A stretch of 64,000 nucleotides of DNA from Xiphias gladius (GCF_016859285.1 NC_053408.1:9943213-10007212); one strand, 5' to 3'; numbered from the stretch's first letter, positions 1 to 17,910 are shown. Numbers and translations: made by a program. The notes: a model not told the origin generated them from the letters alone.

Positions 1-3000
1 AAAGTCAGCTAAATGGACTATCTATTGAGTCCATCCTGAATGCAGACATCAAAGAGGGCCTGTCGTTTCCTCAGCTCTCAGGTTACCGACAAGGCCGTCC
101 CCTGTGTCCATGCTGGAATGTTAGCAAGGCTGCTCAAGATGGGTGATCTACACCTTCCCCTACTGTCCTACTCCGCTACTGATAAGATGACCTGACTGGT
201 TCCTGCTGCTGCGTGGAGGTGGGACATTGTCCTGACATGGCGGTGTAAACAGTGTGTGTACTCAACACGATAAAGCTTGGATTCGTAGTGCACAAAATAC
301 GCATAGACAATTTCATTTTTTGCACGCTTTATCAAAACACATCACAACCAAGGGAGTTGTAACTGTTATTCAATATGACAATCTGTGGACAGAATTCACC
401 AAGTTTTAGTATAAGGTTCCTAATCCTGGCCGAGTTGTTGGAGGATGACTGCATTGACTTTTTTTAGTTTCCTTTTTAAATCTCTCCAACAGTGAGCAAT
501 GGGTGCCATCCTCTGGTTAGAAGAAGTAAATGCAGTCAGTGGAATGGGAACACGAATACAAAGATTCTTGTGAATCGTAATGTGAGTAGCTGAACATTAG
601 CAAAAAAATAACTTTAGACTATATGTAGTATATATTCTATACATATTCTAGTATATAGCATTGCTCTAACTCTTGTATATAGTATCTCATCTTTTTCTGA
701 TTTGTAATTGAATTTGTTGTCCAATGCTGTTTTCACAGTTTCAAAATCGCTTTCAGCAGAAACCTCAAAGGCCAACTGCTGTCTTCAACCTTAGTAGGAA
801 TTGTGTTTAGCTTTGCTGCACAGCTGCGAATCTAAAGCCACTGTGAAGGCGGAAGAATAAGCGCAAGAGAGTGAATGTAATACATGGAGGTGACATATTT
901 TGTCATATCTTAAAAGACCACATGAGGGCACAAAAATTTGAAAATCAAAAGTCTTTGTGTGGCGCTTCATAGGGATGGATGACATGTACAATTTCAGATA
1001 CAATTTCTTTTAAGTATTGAAATTTTCAGGTTTCTAAAATATATGAGAATGATTTTTATTGTGATTAATGCTTTGACCTGGTTGATTCTCTTGAGCTGAT
1101 GAGGGGCCTAATATATAACCCTTATATTTTTGTTTGTTTTTGGTATTTTTGTAACCTTTTAACTCTTTTGTAGCATAATTTGTTAGTTTTGGTCAATTCT
1201 TTTTTTGTCTTTTTTGTGTGTTTGTAACAATGATATAGTTTCTCATGATTTCATATGGGATATACCTGAAATTTAGACTATTTTTGATGGTAAAGGATTA
1301 ATGAATATTTAAAACCTTTTCAGTCACACTAACTATGTGGTAATCTCTCTGATTTACTATGCTGTCAGTTGGAGAGAATCAGCAAGAAAGCACTGCTCGA
1401 GGTGTCTGACTCAGTGCCATTGTCATGTCCTGTGACAACAACAGCATCAAAACGTGGAGAGGATTCACAAAACTACTGTCTGCTTATAATACTCTCGTGA
1501 AAATCTAATATCACTGGATAACACCAACATTTTCAGCCATACTGTAGTCACGTGTACGCAGCTGACTTCAGTGTGACTGGGTTTGTTTTGTGGTTACATC
1601 TGTTGGTTAAGTGGTAGGAAGGTGGTTATCTTCTGAGAAAAAATCTACAAGGTGTTATGTGTATAGCTTGAACATAACATGAAAATATTCTATTGTACAT
1701 TGAACGTGAGCATCATGTTCAGTGCCTCGCTGGTTATAGCATGCCTTTATGAAATCAAACATTAAGTTCTAAGATACTATTGTTTTGACTTCTTATTCTT
1801 CAAAGTCTACAGGTCTTTTGCATCCTTTCATAAACCTTTTTTTGGATTTCAGCATTACAGCGATTAAAGTATGTACTGAATTGATATTTAGTGTTACAGC
1901 TTTTCCAAAGCTGTAACACTAAATATCATCACTTACCACAAGCACACACTACTGAACATCTACGCTGTATTACGTACATAGCCCGACACCAGCTATTATG
2001 TTATCTACTACGTGAGGAAACCAGCCACCATGAGGCCATTCTTTAACAAAACATCTCCAACCACCGCGGAGGATATACCATCTTAACAATTTAGACTGAT
2101 ACGTGTAAACCTACAATCCACCTGATACATCAGCTATGGAGATATAATAATTAATTTGAGCATATAAAACTCGCAAAGGTTTATCGCTTGGAGTAGACAA
2201 TGATTGCTTATGTAACATTATACTGCAGCATTCATAAACAGTAGATCACTATCAGTAATTAGCTTGGGGTTGGCAATGAGTGCAGCTGCGTGTAGCAGGA
2301 AATAATCAGTTGAACATGAGCACAGCACTTTTGTGTAATTAGGATATTAAGCAGACATGAATCCAGTACTCAGCAGTGAAGGGTTCAGGTTATGTCATGT
2401 TACAATACAATGAAACAATCTAAATTTGCCTACCGTCACAGATTTTGCCAAACTATATATTCGACGTGTCTCTCCCTTAAAGCCACTTCGAGCAATTTTG
2501 CAAATATTACCTTCTTGTGGGCTAATAGTTTGTAATGAACCAGCCGGATAGGAAATTTAGGCATCAACCTAAAATAGGTGCAAAAGTTATCTAAAACTCA
2601 TAATAATCAAACACATATTTTTAAATTTAAAAGCCATTCAAATAAAGGGGATGAAAGAAACATAATGTTATGTTATTGCACATAGTTTCATGACAGCATC
2701 AATAGAGCAGAGATGATCAACCAGCAGGAGTCCATGTTATAAGCAGATCAGTGGGAGAACAATCCAGCAGCAACAACAGCCAGCAACCTTGGCAGCCACA
2801 TAACACAGAAATACTCCTGAGCACACAAACGTGGCCCAAGCAGAGCCAACAACACAACCCACAACATTCATCTTGGCTTAAGCAACAAATGCGTGCCTTA
2901 ACTGGTGAAGCTCTTTGGCATCTCAGGGGAACAAATGTCTTGGTCCAAAGCTGTAGGCATCTGTGAGGTAAACCCTCTGTTGAATCTCTTTCGACAAGCA

Positions 3001-3590
3001 ATATTTCTTCCTTCTTCGATTTGCTTGCTAATCAAATACTACAAGAGCAGCAGTGGCGGCATAAAGTGTTGCAGCTGAGTTAGCAGCAGTAGCACAGCAG
3101 TTGGCAAGCCAATGAGAGTTTACAAAGCCTGCCTCATTGCTAAAAATTTGATAGGTGTTAGGCTGTCATGTCAACTCCAATTGTCTGCCTGAACCACTGT
3201 AGCTTGTAGGATTCACTTTATTTAGCCAAAAAAAAATACAAAAAATACAAAAAATTTACAAATTAATATGGTACTTGACCAAAACAAGTGGAAGAGAAAA
3301 TTAAGGTAAGTGTGCCTTAGCTAATCTTGTGCCTGTATGTATTTATAAACTTTACATATTTATATTAGACATTCTGCTATTGCTGCAAAGTTACTGCTGG
3401 TGAAATTTTAATTGATGCTTTTCATAGCTGACATTTTGTGTAATTAATGATATTTACAGCAGCTTCATTCTGTTGGGTTGTGTCAGTTCCAGGGCCCACC
3501 TCCTGCGAATCCAGGCTCACTATCATATCTTATGGTGACACTTGAAGCTGCACTAAAAATATTTTCATTTTAACAGTAGGCGAAATGACT
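1..3590. other. Noncoding interval upstream of c1ql1
   Basis: No reading frame here resembles a protein family and no exon with good splice sites could be assigned. The sequence is AT-rich with short homopolymer runs. The one striking structure is a perfect inverted repeat at 1882-1928, listed separately. It probably contains distal regulatory sequence of c1ql1 or simply intergenic DNA, but nothing in the sequence shows function. Confidence 0.5.
1882..1928. repeat. Perfect 22-bp inverted repeat with 3-base loop
   Basis: Bases 1882-1903 are the exact reverse complement of 1907-1928, and the loop is only bases 1904-1906. Pairing stops at 1881/1929. The arms are AT-rich with a short GC core (GTTACAGC). 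A perfect arm pair this long is unlikely by chance in 64 kb. It may be a small palindromic insertion or a foldback remnant. The 3-base loop is short for a microRNA precursor. Confidence 0.9.
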
Positions 3591-3599
3591 CTATGTATT

Positions 3600-4375
3600 A
3601 GAAAAGTGTCACTTGTAGTGACAAAGCTACAAAGAATTATCACCCATCACTGCAGTTACCCTCAGCCATACGGAATGTTTTAGTGTCTTTTAGATCATTG
3701 TTTTGGTTTTAGAACCCGCAAAATACTACCAGCCTGGCACCAAATTGCAAACAGACAAAGTCAGTGTCAAGCTCGTGAACATACTTGTAGCAAGTAGCAG
3801 CTAAAGAGACAGAGTTGGTCAGGAGTTGGTGGAAACCAGACCCGAGCTAAAGGGGGAGACTATATTGGACTTCTATTTTTTGCATGGATGGAAACATGAC
3901 TCCAGATGAAAGCTAAACATTGCTCGAAGTCTGCTGGACATTAATGTTTGCCATATCAACTTTATATGGTGATAATACCTCAATGCTTGTTCTGCTGCCC
4001 CAAGCAGCCAATAAATCAATTAATGCTGCTTTGCATGGTTAGAATATTATTCGATACACCTGTGTTTCTTGCCGCTATAACAAGCCAAAAGGCTGTGAAA
4101 AAGGACTATTGTGGATCAATGTTGAATCAGGAAGTTGTTGCAAAATCACGGAGGCAGAGATCACCTTTGATTTCAGAAGCGATGTGGGTCAATTTGTTTC
4201 ATCGCCGCACCACTTGTGTCACTTGCTCTTCTGATGTTACCACAACCACAGGTCTCAACAATTCATTTAGTGAGTAAAATTATATCATAACCAATAGGAA
4301 TTATAAGAGCAATGCAGTGGTAAAACACAATTTTACTTACAAATTCTGAACTGCCCCTTTAAAAGTTTGCTTATT
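3600..4375. repeat. Degenerate teleost interspersed repeat
   Basis: The text from about 3.6 to 4.37 kb resembles an interspersed repeat that I recall as frequent in percomorph genomes. Recognisable parts are the stretch around 3712-3760 (accagcctggcaccaaattg), the block near 3820-3845 (ggagttggtggaaacc), and the end near 4338-4370 (tctgaactgcccctttaaaa). Family name and exact ends cannot be fixed by eye. An open frame at 3948-4277 lies wholly inside it and is not regarded as a gene. Confidence 0.5.
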
Positions 4376-4442
4376 TTGTGAAGGTCACAGCTTGACTGAC
4401 CACACATGTCTGGAATCATTCCAGTATGCAAGAGCTCCCACT

Positions 4443-4457
4443 ACACATACACACACA

Positions 4458-4494
<37 letters not shown>
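4443..4494. repeat. (AC)n microsatellite
   Basis: Almost pure AC dinucleotide tract of about 52 bases with one interruption near its left end, about 80 bases upstream of the putative c1ql1 TATA-like element. Confidence 0.95.
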
Positions 4495-4496
<2 letters not shown>

Positions 4497-4573
4497 AACC
4501 ATTTAAATATAAATAGATAAGTAAAAATATACGCAACATACATTAATTGATCATGTTCTCATTCTCTATGCTG

Positions 4574-9225
<4,652 letters not shown>

Positions 9226-10230
9226 AGACTGGACAGGACGTGGGCTCAGAGGTGAAAGGTCACAGCCAGAAGACATTCAGTCCCTGACTTTCACTTGGCT
9301 CTCACAAGAAGGTTCATGTTGCCCATAGCCACTGGTCCACAAGCAGATCTGTTTTTACAGATATTAAAGGTCAGGACTGGTACAGTGTTTAAGGCTGTGT
9401 ATCTGTGGCTATTGGTAACTGCCTCCTCATCCATGTGTTCTATTGTATACAGGGTGCCTATGCCACTATTCAGATGGACACGAGCAACATAACAGTGACA
9501 GACACTGCCATGTGTCGTGCTGAGCTACAGTACGATTCTGACAGTGCAGAAGCCTCACCATCGTTTTTTGAGCTGTTGCATGTTGCATTTCATATTCAAG
9601 TCTGGAAATCCAACAGTCGTGGTGGCTGCAGTGTTTGTAAATGTGCTGTTTAGAATTATGTTGGGATTACTTTTTCTCACGCTGTTTGTATGATAAGATG
9701 TCGTGCTTCAAAGACTGAGGAGAGATATTTTGTCAAAAGAAACGCAAGTTTGTCAAATATTGGACGCCGAAATGAGATTACTACTGTTTTAATTGACAGA
9801 CAGTGTCACAAAATGTATTTTGTCTCAATGTGTTGATTTGAAAAATCATGTCATATCAGCCCATTATATTTGGCATATTATTAGTGTATACACTGTAAAT
9901 TTGATATTGAAGCTTGATGTCTGAACACAGTCAAAGTAGTGTCAGCTCAATGCATACATCCTATCGTGTGTCTATTAAAAGGATATAGCCGTTGATAGAT
10001 GTTGTACAATTATATCATGTAATAGTTATAAATGTGTTTATTAGTAAAGATTTATTTATTTGATTCATGCATGCAACATCCGTTAAAATGTTCTGTATGT
10101 TTCCACAACTGATAAAGAGAACGACAGTGATTTTAAACAAAGTTTAAATAACTAGTGTGGGCGTAAGGAGCATCTATTGCTGTTGCTTTTACTTTTAATG
10201 TCAATCATTTTTCATTAAAAATTGGGTTTT
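9226..10230 (+). other. Probable c1ql1 3' untranslated region
   Basis: Noncoding sequence follows the stop codon. There is no canonical AATAAA, but ATTAAA variants occur near 9974 and near 10214 and could end the transcript. The extent is inferred. Confidence 0.4.
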
Positions 10231-12815
10231 TTGCATTCCCTGACACATTATCTGTTTAATGTCACTCACCTCATCTATTTCTTGATCAGCTTTTCCGATC
10301 TCTCATTTTCCGGTGAGACCAGCCTTTGGCACTGCAAATGTTACGCACAAGAGAGCCACGGCGTCACAGCAAGAGACAATCAACGCTGAGATGATCACTG
10401 AGGGAAAAGGAGAGGAAATCACAGCTGTATTAAATGCCAAATGAAGCAGGAGATGATTGTGTTTCACAATCAAAGGAGGGATGTGTTTTTTCCTCTAATG
10501 AGTGTGAAGACGCTGAGATATGGCGGCAGAAAGTCGGGGGACGGGTGTTAGAACATATCAAGACAAAGCTTAGATCAGTGTCGGAAAGTAATCCAGGGCA
10601 AATTAGGCTCTGCTGTGACTGCGACACAAGTGTCTGAGACACGAAAATAGCTTCCAGGCCTAAACTGTAAAAACCAATATATTTTTGTGTATTCTTAAGA
10701 GCTCACTTTGATATTATGAAATTCTTTGGACGTAATTCGCCTTTGACATGGGCCACGGAGGGTCCATAACTGTCTCTTAGTTAGTTTGAAACGCCAAGTT
10801 GAGGGTTCAAGAACAAAAGTTTTGAAAGTGTCAGGAAATGTAAATTAGGGAACCATGTCAAAACGCACACTTACCCAGTCACTGAAGTTTATAAGACTCG
10901 ATGTCAGCACAGTGTTACCTGTCCAAATTAATGAAACTCCGTTAAATTCAGCATTTTAAAATGACAGAAAGAGACTACATTACCACACTGTGCTGTGTTA
11001 GAGCATCCTGTTGTCCGTTTAGTTGCTCTATGCGATAAAAGACCAGGAAGCCCTCTGGTCTAAACTTAAGCTTGTCTTAAGACAGCAGAATTCCTCCAGA
11101 CACAATTAAGACTAAGGGTTCGTGCCTGAGCAGAAGTCACCCGAGCCATGGGGCAGCTGAGCACTAGCACAGACTGTTTCTCCTTGCAGGATGTATGAGC
11201 ACATCGTCAAATTAGAGACTTCATGTCACAATGTCAAAGACAAACGCCCCCGGAACGCCAGAAACAGCTTCCACTGCTGAAACTACTGAAAGTGAACACT
11301 GCCTGGGAGTCTGCAACATCTGTACTTTTCCTGACGTCCTTAGGGAGAAACACAAACAGACCAAAAACATGCTTGAGAGACCACAAAGTTTATGCACCTG
11401 AATTCATAAGCAGGCAGTTTGTCTGCCTTCTTTCCCAGAACAAAAATAACTTTAGTCATGCCATCATATTAGTAAATAATATTTACATCATTACATCATA
11501 CTGCATAGATAAACACGAACCCCCTATCTAGCCATACACCCATCCTTTTTAGAGTCATTTATCGAGGTCAGAGTCACACTGGCAACAGGGGTATGCCCAA
11601 AACTATCTGTGGAAAATGTAGAAAAACTCTCTTGGCAGGCACCGTCTTTGCCTCATCCTACAAAACTGGGTGATCCTCACTCAAGCTATTGTGCTTGTGT
11701 AAGTGACACAAACCCCTCCTCGGGGTAGTTTGGTTTTGATGGTGACTTTAGCTGAACAACCTACCCAACAGGACACTCTGGGGCCGGTGTTAATTTGTGA
11801 TGAAACAGCATCTGGACTGTACGTGACGCTTGAATGTTTGACTCACATTTCATCTCATGTCCTCCCCAACTTTGAGCAGGTCCAGGGTTTGAAGATAAGT
11901 ATTCCTCTGAGAAGTGCTGTAAGCTGCTTTTTGTTGACATAAGCTTCATCTCTTGGAGTCGGCCGTGGGGATAATTTGAGATTTTCTACTGTACCCCTTT
12001 TCATCATGTATAAGTACAGGGATTTTAAAGATTATGTCCCTATTGCAGACCTGTTTTAATTTAGGTAATCTCCAGCGTATGCAAACGTAACTGAAGGAAA
12101 TTTTGATTCATTCACTCCCACCCACTCCCTATCAGTAAACTAAGGTGGCTTTAGCTTGACATTTGCAGGGGCCAATTGGTGAGGCGTAAGGCTTATCAGG
12201 CAACTGCAGAGTGCGTGTGCATGTTAGTGGGTCCGTGTGCGGGAGTGTTTGAGTCAGCGCAGGGTCAGTGTTCGTGTGTGTCCATACATGTGTCTTTAGT
12301 CTCTATGAGACAGGAGAATGCTAGGCTTAGAGAGAGAACCTCCTCTGAAATGTCTAAAGTGACGTTAATGAGCCCTTGGTGTTGTTATATCGAGCGTCTT
12401 CACTTTACTCACCAGGGGAGATCCAAATTAGAGGTAGATGCTTTAACTGTCGAGCTAAATTGCCTTTCATGCTCATACAGCCTTCCTCCCACTAAATATA
12501 CAGCCAACTGGCCACACTTATGTGCACAAATTGTTTTACTTGAGCATCTAAGAAGATGGTCTCTTAGATTTTGACACAAACACCACAAAAATGTTTACTT
12601 GGCTGCACAAATAGTCACACATACTAATACCTTTGACATGGCAAAAACACTAAGCACACACTAGAAAACCTGAAAGAAAACATGGCTAAGAGTCATGCTA
12701 GCATCTCTGTAAGGCTGCACTCTGAGTGGTGCCTTGAGAAATTAGCACTAAACACAAAGTTTAGCTGGGGCTGATGGGAATGTCATTAATTATCCGGGTA
12801 TACGGTCATACACCG
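10231..12815. other. Gene-poor interval downstream of c1ql1
   Basis: Short open frames here lack domain similarity, plausible splice sites or family-like composition. I see no RNA gene or other clear signal. It is the left part of the spacer between the convergent genes c1ql1 and dcakd. Confidence 0.5.
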
Positions 12816-12819
12816 GTGC

Positions 12820-13115
12820 ACTGGACAGATTAAATGAATGTCTGTACAAACTTTTGTGCCAATCCTTCTGGTAGATGTTGAGATGTTTCACAAGATAAGC
12901 GAAAAGTTTGAATGGTGCTGATGGTGTTAGAGGAAAAGTCATGGGATTATCAAAGTCACAAGGCTTCATCCCTGAAGACCATGAATGTCTGCAGAAAAAT
13001 TTCATGGCAATCCATCAAACAGTTGCTGAGATATTTCAGTCTGTACCAAAGTGGTGGACCGACTGAGTGACCGCCATCCATAGAGCTATGCCGCTAGCGT
13101 GGCTGAAAAATCAGT
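12820..13115. repeat. Teleost interspersed repeat copy
   Basis: The text around 12,955-13,110 (including aatttcatggcaatccatc and the following gagatatttcagtctg) closely resembles a repeat I recall as very common in percomorph fish genomes. It ends in the familiar phrase atgccgctagcgtggct. No coding potential. Exact ends are uncertain. Confidence 0.65.
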
Positions 13116-15750
13116 GTCTCCTCAATACTGTCTGGCTGTCAATAACAACTGACATCGAACAGAATCTTGCCAGCTGCTCTGCCATCCTCTTCAGACCTGT
13201 TATCAAAAGGGTCACCAAAAGCGTATATCACCTTGGATCCTCAAAATAAACAGTAAGTCTTATGCGTACACTAGCTGAACTCATCCCTCAGGCTACAATC
13301 TGAAACAGCATAGTTATAGCACCTCACTGTTTTTTTGTTTTTTTTTTCTACTGACCAGACGTGTGGGGTTACAGTAAAGTAATGAATTAAGCTTTGGGAA
13401 AATTTCTCATAACTCGGACGGAGGGGTTATCGGAAAAACATATAAAATATATAGGTTATGTTCCCAAAATGATGAAAGGATACTTACCATTGCTCGGGTA
13501 CAGCAATGTAGTTTTAGGATAGGAAGCTTGAAGAAAAGGGATACAAATCTTGGAAGTAATGGTGAAATTGCCCGTCCCTGGAGTAGAACAACAAACTTAT
13601 AATGGACTTCATATGTTAAACACTAGCCCGCTGTACAGGCAATTCAGCCTACCAGCTTATGTTCTTTTGACCGACTACAGTGTAGATGCCGTGCCTTATA
13701 GTAATGGATGTAATACAACAAAGGATTTTGCGCTTTACTCACGGCAGTTATTGGGTAAGGTTGCCCCAACAGAAAATCCGGTGTGTGACAAAAACTGCTA
13801 TAGAGATATACTGTAATTGGTACACGGAAGAACCTTCGCCGGCTTTTATGTACAGTCACAATATTGCTACAATAAACAATAAAGACCACCAAATACACAG
13901 AATTTGCAAGCTGTCTTGTAAAGTATTACCCAATTTCTCATCAAGGTTCCAGCCTTAGAGCATGAGAAAAGCAACTGTGTCACGAAATAGGCTGATAAAA
14001 GCCAAAAGGAACATTAACTTGTGGTAAAAATCTAATAGTGTGAGTAGATGTAACATCACAGTAAGCGACATACAAGCATGACAACATGCAATGCTTCCTC
14101 CACTTCTTTCCCAATCATCATGCTTGATCTGGGGACTGTCCAGTGTGTCAGTGACTCAATACCAATGGCCTTGTTCCCTCATGGTCCTGACTGAGCCGGG
14201 GCTAACGCGTAGGGACAGGTTGAGTCATGTGGGCGGGGACGCTCCGCTGGCGTGTTGCCTGTCTCTTCACCTCACCGCAGTCTCGTGGATGCAGCCCGAC
14301 AGTGGGTTACGGAGAGGCTGCGAGTGCCCCTTTCCTCAGCATGACACTAGATGCCAGAGTTCAAGAACACTACAGTCATTACGGTTGCTCAGGCCAGTTT
14401 ATTCTACCCGTTGGTGTCGAGCTGCATTTGTGACTTGTTGTGCTAGGGGAGAGTGGGCACATCACTGTGGGTTTTTTCATCATTGCTTTTTCTGTTGATT
14501 TGCACTTTGTCAAAATGACTTTTTTCTTCTAGTCGATTCCCTCAACTAAAAGAAGTGGTCCTCATCAGCGAATAACTTACAAATTCTCATGTTAAATAAA
14601 TTCTCATGTTAAATATTATATATATCTATGAATAGATTCAGAAGACAAATCCACCCTCTTGCACATCGTGGGATTAACCATCTTTGACGTCCAAAACATT
14701 CCAGGAGATATGGCATTTCAAGAGTTTTGTACCTCAAATGTAACTACATCTTTACAGTTCCCATCTCTCTTTAACCTGAGTCATTCACTGTTGCTTCCTT
14801 TATATATTTCCCAGAGAAACCTTTGTCAACCCAGGGAGATGTCAAACAGGATTTATTTTACTTTTTGTCACTGTGGGTGTAAGAAATGCTCAGCTACTTT
14901 GCCAATACTTGTTTTCAGCCAACTTCAGCAAACTGCTTTCAAATAAGATTTTATCCAACTGATTTTAAAAATTAAGTCTGGAAAGATGCAACAACATTAG
15001 GAAATTCAATGCAGTCTAACTCTAGATATATGAGTCAGTCAGAAAGTAAGCAGAAAAAAGAAAACCCTTCACAATCAAATAAAACCTTTCAATAAATCTT
15101 ACCCTTATAATGTTCGGTTTTGCCAGAAAGGTCTTGGTTTTACTCTGCACTTTTGTAGGCCTTAGTGGTAGTGTTGTACTAGATTGTGTTATATAGTCAG
15201 TGTTTATAATAGATTGTACGCTACCATTCAAAAACATTTTTGTAGAAAATATTTGTAACCTCTTTGCAGACAAAGCAATCTAAGTACTAGAAAGCTTGAA
15301 CAAATTCTACTGCCCAGTAGACTACTAGCTGGCTTAATATGACTTTAAAAGTAAAATAACATAATTTAATGTCTTAATGTTAGGTTACCTCAGTTTCTGT
15401 GTGGTGTCTCTTCAGGTTTGTGGTTTTCCTCCCGGTGGTTTTGAAGCCGCAGGGCTCCTTTCCCGACAATAAGTTACTACACACGTTTTCTCTCAGTGGC
15501 ATTATACTTTAATTGGGTCCAAATGTCATCCTGTTTTGTAGCTGTCATGTTCTTTTCCCCTCACTGTATGTTATTCAATCTCCTATAGCCATAGCATTTA
15601 GCGCATAGTTATGTCCAGTGTAGCACGATTGGCAGTGCGTTCATGGGTGCACTGGTGTGCTGCTGGTGTGCAGAATCACCAGAAAAATTATTTGATTGTG
15701 CAGCGATATATATGAGCAGCACGGCCATTCAAAGAAGAACATTTAGATTA
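13116..15750. other. Gene-poor interval, GC-richer patch at about 14.1-14.45 kb
   Basis: No supportable gene. Most of the stretch is AT-rich. The patch at about 14,090-14,450 is GC-richer than its surroundings and contains an AP-1-like TGAGTCA at about 14,220. It could be a regulatory element or an unrecognised old exon, but no splice-bounded frame with a recognisable protein was found. Confidence 0.4.
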
Positions 15751-15779
15751 TGTCATTGTTTGAAAAAACATTTCATGTC

Positions 15780-16135
15780 ATTTAGTCTCCTCTTTTTTCG
15801 TCAACTAAAATAGATAGAGATTTTGGTGAAGTTTTTATTTTTTAAACTACATTTTAGTGTCGTCTTTTTTCGTCAACGATATTGCATGTTGATAGAGGCA
15901 CAGTTAGTGTTTAATGACGTTGGTGCCATCTCATCCTCTTTTTGTTTTAGGCGTGGAAAAAAAGGTCATTGACGAACATATTTAGTCATACTTTCATTAA
16001 TGAAATTAACACTACCTAACAAAGAATCTGACTTTTCCTATAGCACCACTATGAGGCATTTGTGGTTTCGAGTGAAATGTCAAGACAACTAAAGGATGGA
16101 TTGCCATGAAATATAGTACACATCTTAATGCGTAC
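15780..16135. repeat. Two adjoining degenerate teleost repeat fragments
   Basis: The first part (about 15,780-16,015) has repeated cgtcaac/tagtc phrases and ends in attaatgaaattaacacta, resembling a common fish repeat built around 'gaaattaacact'. The second part (about 16,020-16,135, including ggattgccatgaaatatag) resembles another portion of the family seen at 12,820-13,115. Both are decayed. Confidence 0.5.
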
Positions 16136-16364
16136 ATTTCTTATTGTTTTAATGTTAAAAAGGTCCTAATGAATCAAAGTTGTATTATGGTTAAATTTTA
16201 TGAATATTGTCTCAATATGCAATGCATGCATTTTTTTTAAATGGGTGAGACCATTTAATGGTCAAAATTAAGCACTATATGCTGTGGACAATGGCTCGTG
16301 ATTTTTTTATCATGTCCAAATCTTCTTAGGGTACTTCCGTGATGTGTAATGGCAAAAACATCTA

Positions 16365-17345
16365 AAAGTCGCCTATGGACAGATGCTGCAAGTAAGGAAA
16401 GTAGAGTAGTCCCTTGTAAGAAATGTTTCTTTCTCCAGTTTTAACAAAGGCCCAGTTTGGGTAACCATGTTTTAAGTGTTCCTCCGATGTGTTTTTACTT
16501 TTTATCCTTCCCCTGTGTCCTTGTGGGCACATTCTGAGCCCAATGGTGTAGGGTTCTGATAACCCCCAGCTTGTGCTCCAGTGGGTGTTGAGAATCAAAG
16601 AGTAAGTATTGATCTGTGTGTGTGGGATTTCTGTATACATGTCGATGCTGAGGCTTTTGTCATTTCATCCTCTCGGGTGAACTTGATGTTGCTGTCCATT
16701 GAAAAGATACAAAAAAGACAGAGAGGAAAAGGACAATAAACCGAACAACATTGTTATTCCGTACATGGCACGAGTATCTGAAAAACCCAGTAACTCTCGA
16801 GCAGAAGCTTGGCCAACCTAAGGACGAAACACCCAGACATAAGCAGAGTGATCTAGTGTATGCAGTTTAGTGCAGCAAAGAAAGCAAAGACCTCTACATT
16901 GGGGTCAAACAACAGCCACTTCACAAGCACATGGCACAACACAGGAGAGCCAACTCCTTAGGTCAGGACTCAGCAGTCCCTTACATCTGCAGGACAAGGG
17001 ATGCATATTTGAGGACAGCAATGTACACATTTTGGCCAGAGACGAGTGATGGTTTGAAAAAGGAGTCAAAAAAGCCATCTATGTCAATCTGGAATGACAA
17101 TCACTAAACAGAGGAGGTGGTCTACAACACCACTTATCAGCTACTTACAGTGCAATCCTGAGATCCCTGCCCAGGCAGTTTAACACCCTTTCACTTCATA
17201 CTAATGTGACCATAACTACTCACATGATGGCCGGGTGGGTCAACGACTCATATGTGACCTCAACGATTCTCAAGCTGTTAATGACCCCACAAGAGGTTGA
17301 ATACCTGGGACTCCCCACCAGTCAGAATCCTTTTGGATGAGTGGT
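16365..17345. mobile_element. Decayed Penelope-like retroelement fragment, internally inverted
   Basis: On the plus strand from about 16,735 to 17,150 the translation shows the C-terminal end of a Penelope-like polyprotein: a NKPNNIVIPYMARVSEK linker, then DETPRHKQSDLVYAV, a GIY-YIG-type endonuclease core (DLYIG, then PLHKHMAQHRRANS) and its distal part. Just to the left (about 16,650 back to 16,370) the minus strand encodes what normally precedes this, with GYPNWAFVKTGERN as the clearest phrase. The two halves therefore face in opposite directions. The reading frame is broken several times and no reverse transcriptase core remains. This is an old, inactive fossil of a Neptune/Poseidon-type fish element. 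Confidence 0.75.
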
Positions 17346-17689
17346 GAAATGTCTTCAAGAACCTCAACCTCAGCGGCCTCAAAAATTATTTCAGCAGAGA
17401 CAACGTAATGAAAAAAAAAATGTTCTCCCTCTCATCTGTTTAGATTGCTCACTTTGCTTCGGTGGGAGGCCCCACATCAGGGTCCATGAGCCGAATGTTG
17501 CTGTCAACCACTCTGACTAACCCCCTGGCCTGTCATTTTAATTGGGCTGGCAAGGGAAATAAGCAGCCAGTCAGGCAAACCATTATGCAAGACTGCATGT
17601 TTGGTGAGTTTCCTCCCCTGTAAACTATTTACTAGGTAAACTTTGGGGAGCTGGAATCAGGTGAAGGCTAGGGTGCAAGATACAAGATA

Positions 17690-17910
17690 TAAACAAACAA
17701 GATAAAACGTGTTAATTGGTGAGCTTTAGAGGTGTTCGAAGGTAGATTTGATTACCTTTGGACAGAGCCAGGCTGACTGTTTCCCCCTCTTTCCTGTCTT
17801 TATGCTAGGCTAACTTGCTGCTGGCTGTTGCTTCTTATTTCCTGTAAAGACATGTGAGTGGTATTGATCGTCTTATCTAAGTCTCGGCAAGGAAGCATCA
17901 AAAGTGTCAA
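17690..17910. repeat. Teleost interspersed repeat copy
   Basis: The stretch contains the phrases gagctttagaggtg, cctttggacagagccaggct, gtctttatgctaggctaac and tggtattgatcgtcttatct. I recall these as a very abundant repeat of percomorph genomes. It is noncoding and probably a non-autonomous element. Ends are approximate. Confidence 0.7.

Noticed and set aside
2717-3001. Cys/Leu-rich frame on the minus strand with an overlapping frame on the plus strand
   Set aside because: No domain, no splice context, and composition reflects simple CAG/CAA-like sequence. Nothing supports a gene.
3948-4277. 109-residue plus-strand frame
   Set aside because: It lies inside a degenerate interspersed repeat and has no protein similarity.
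14091-14498. 135-residue plus-strand frame in a GC-rich patch
   Set aside because: GC content lengthens chance frames; no recognisable domain and no flanking exon.
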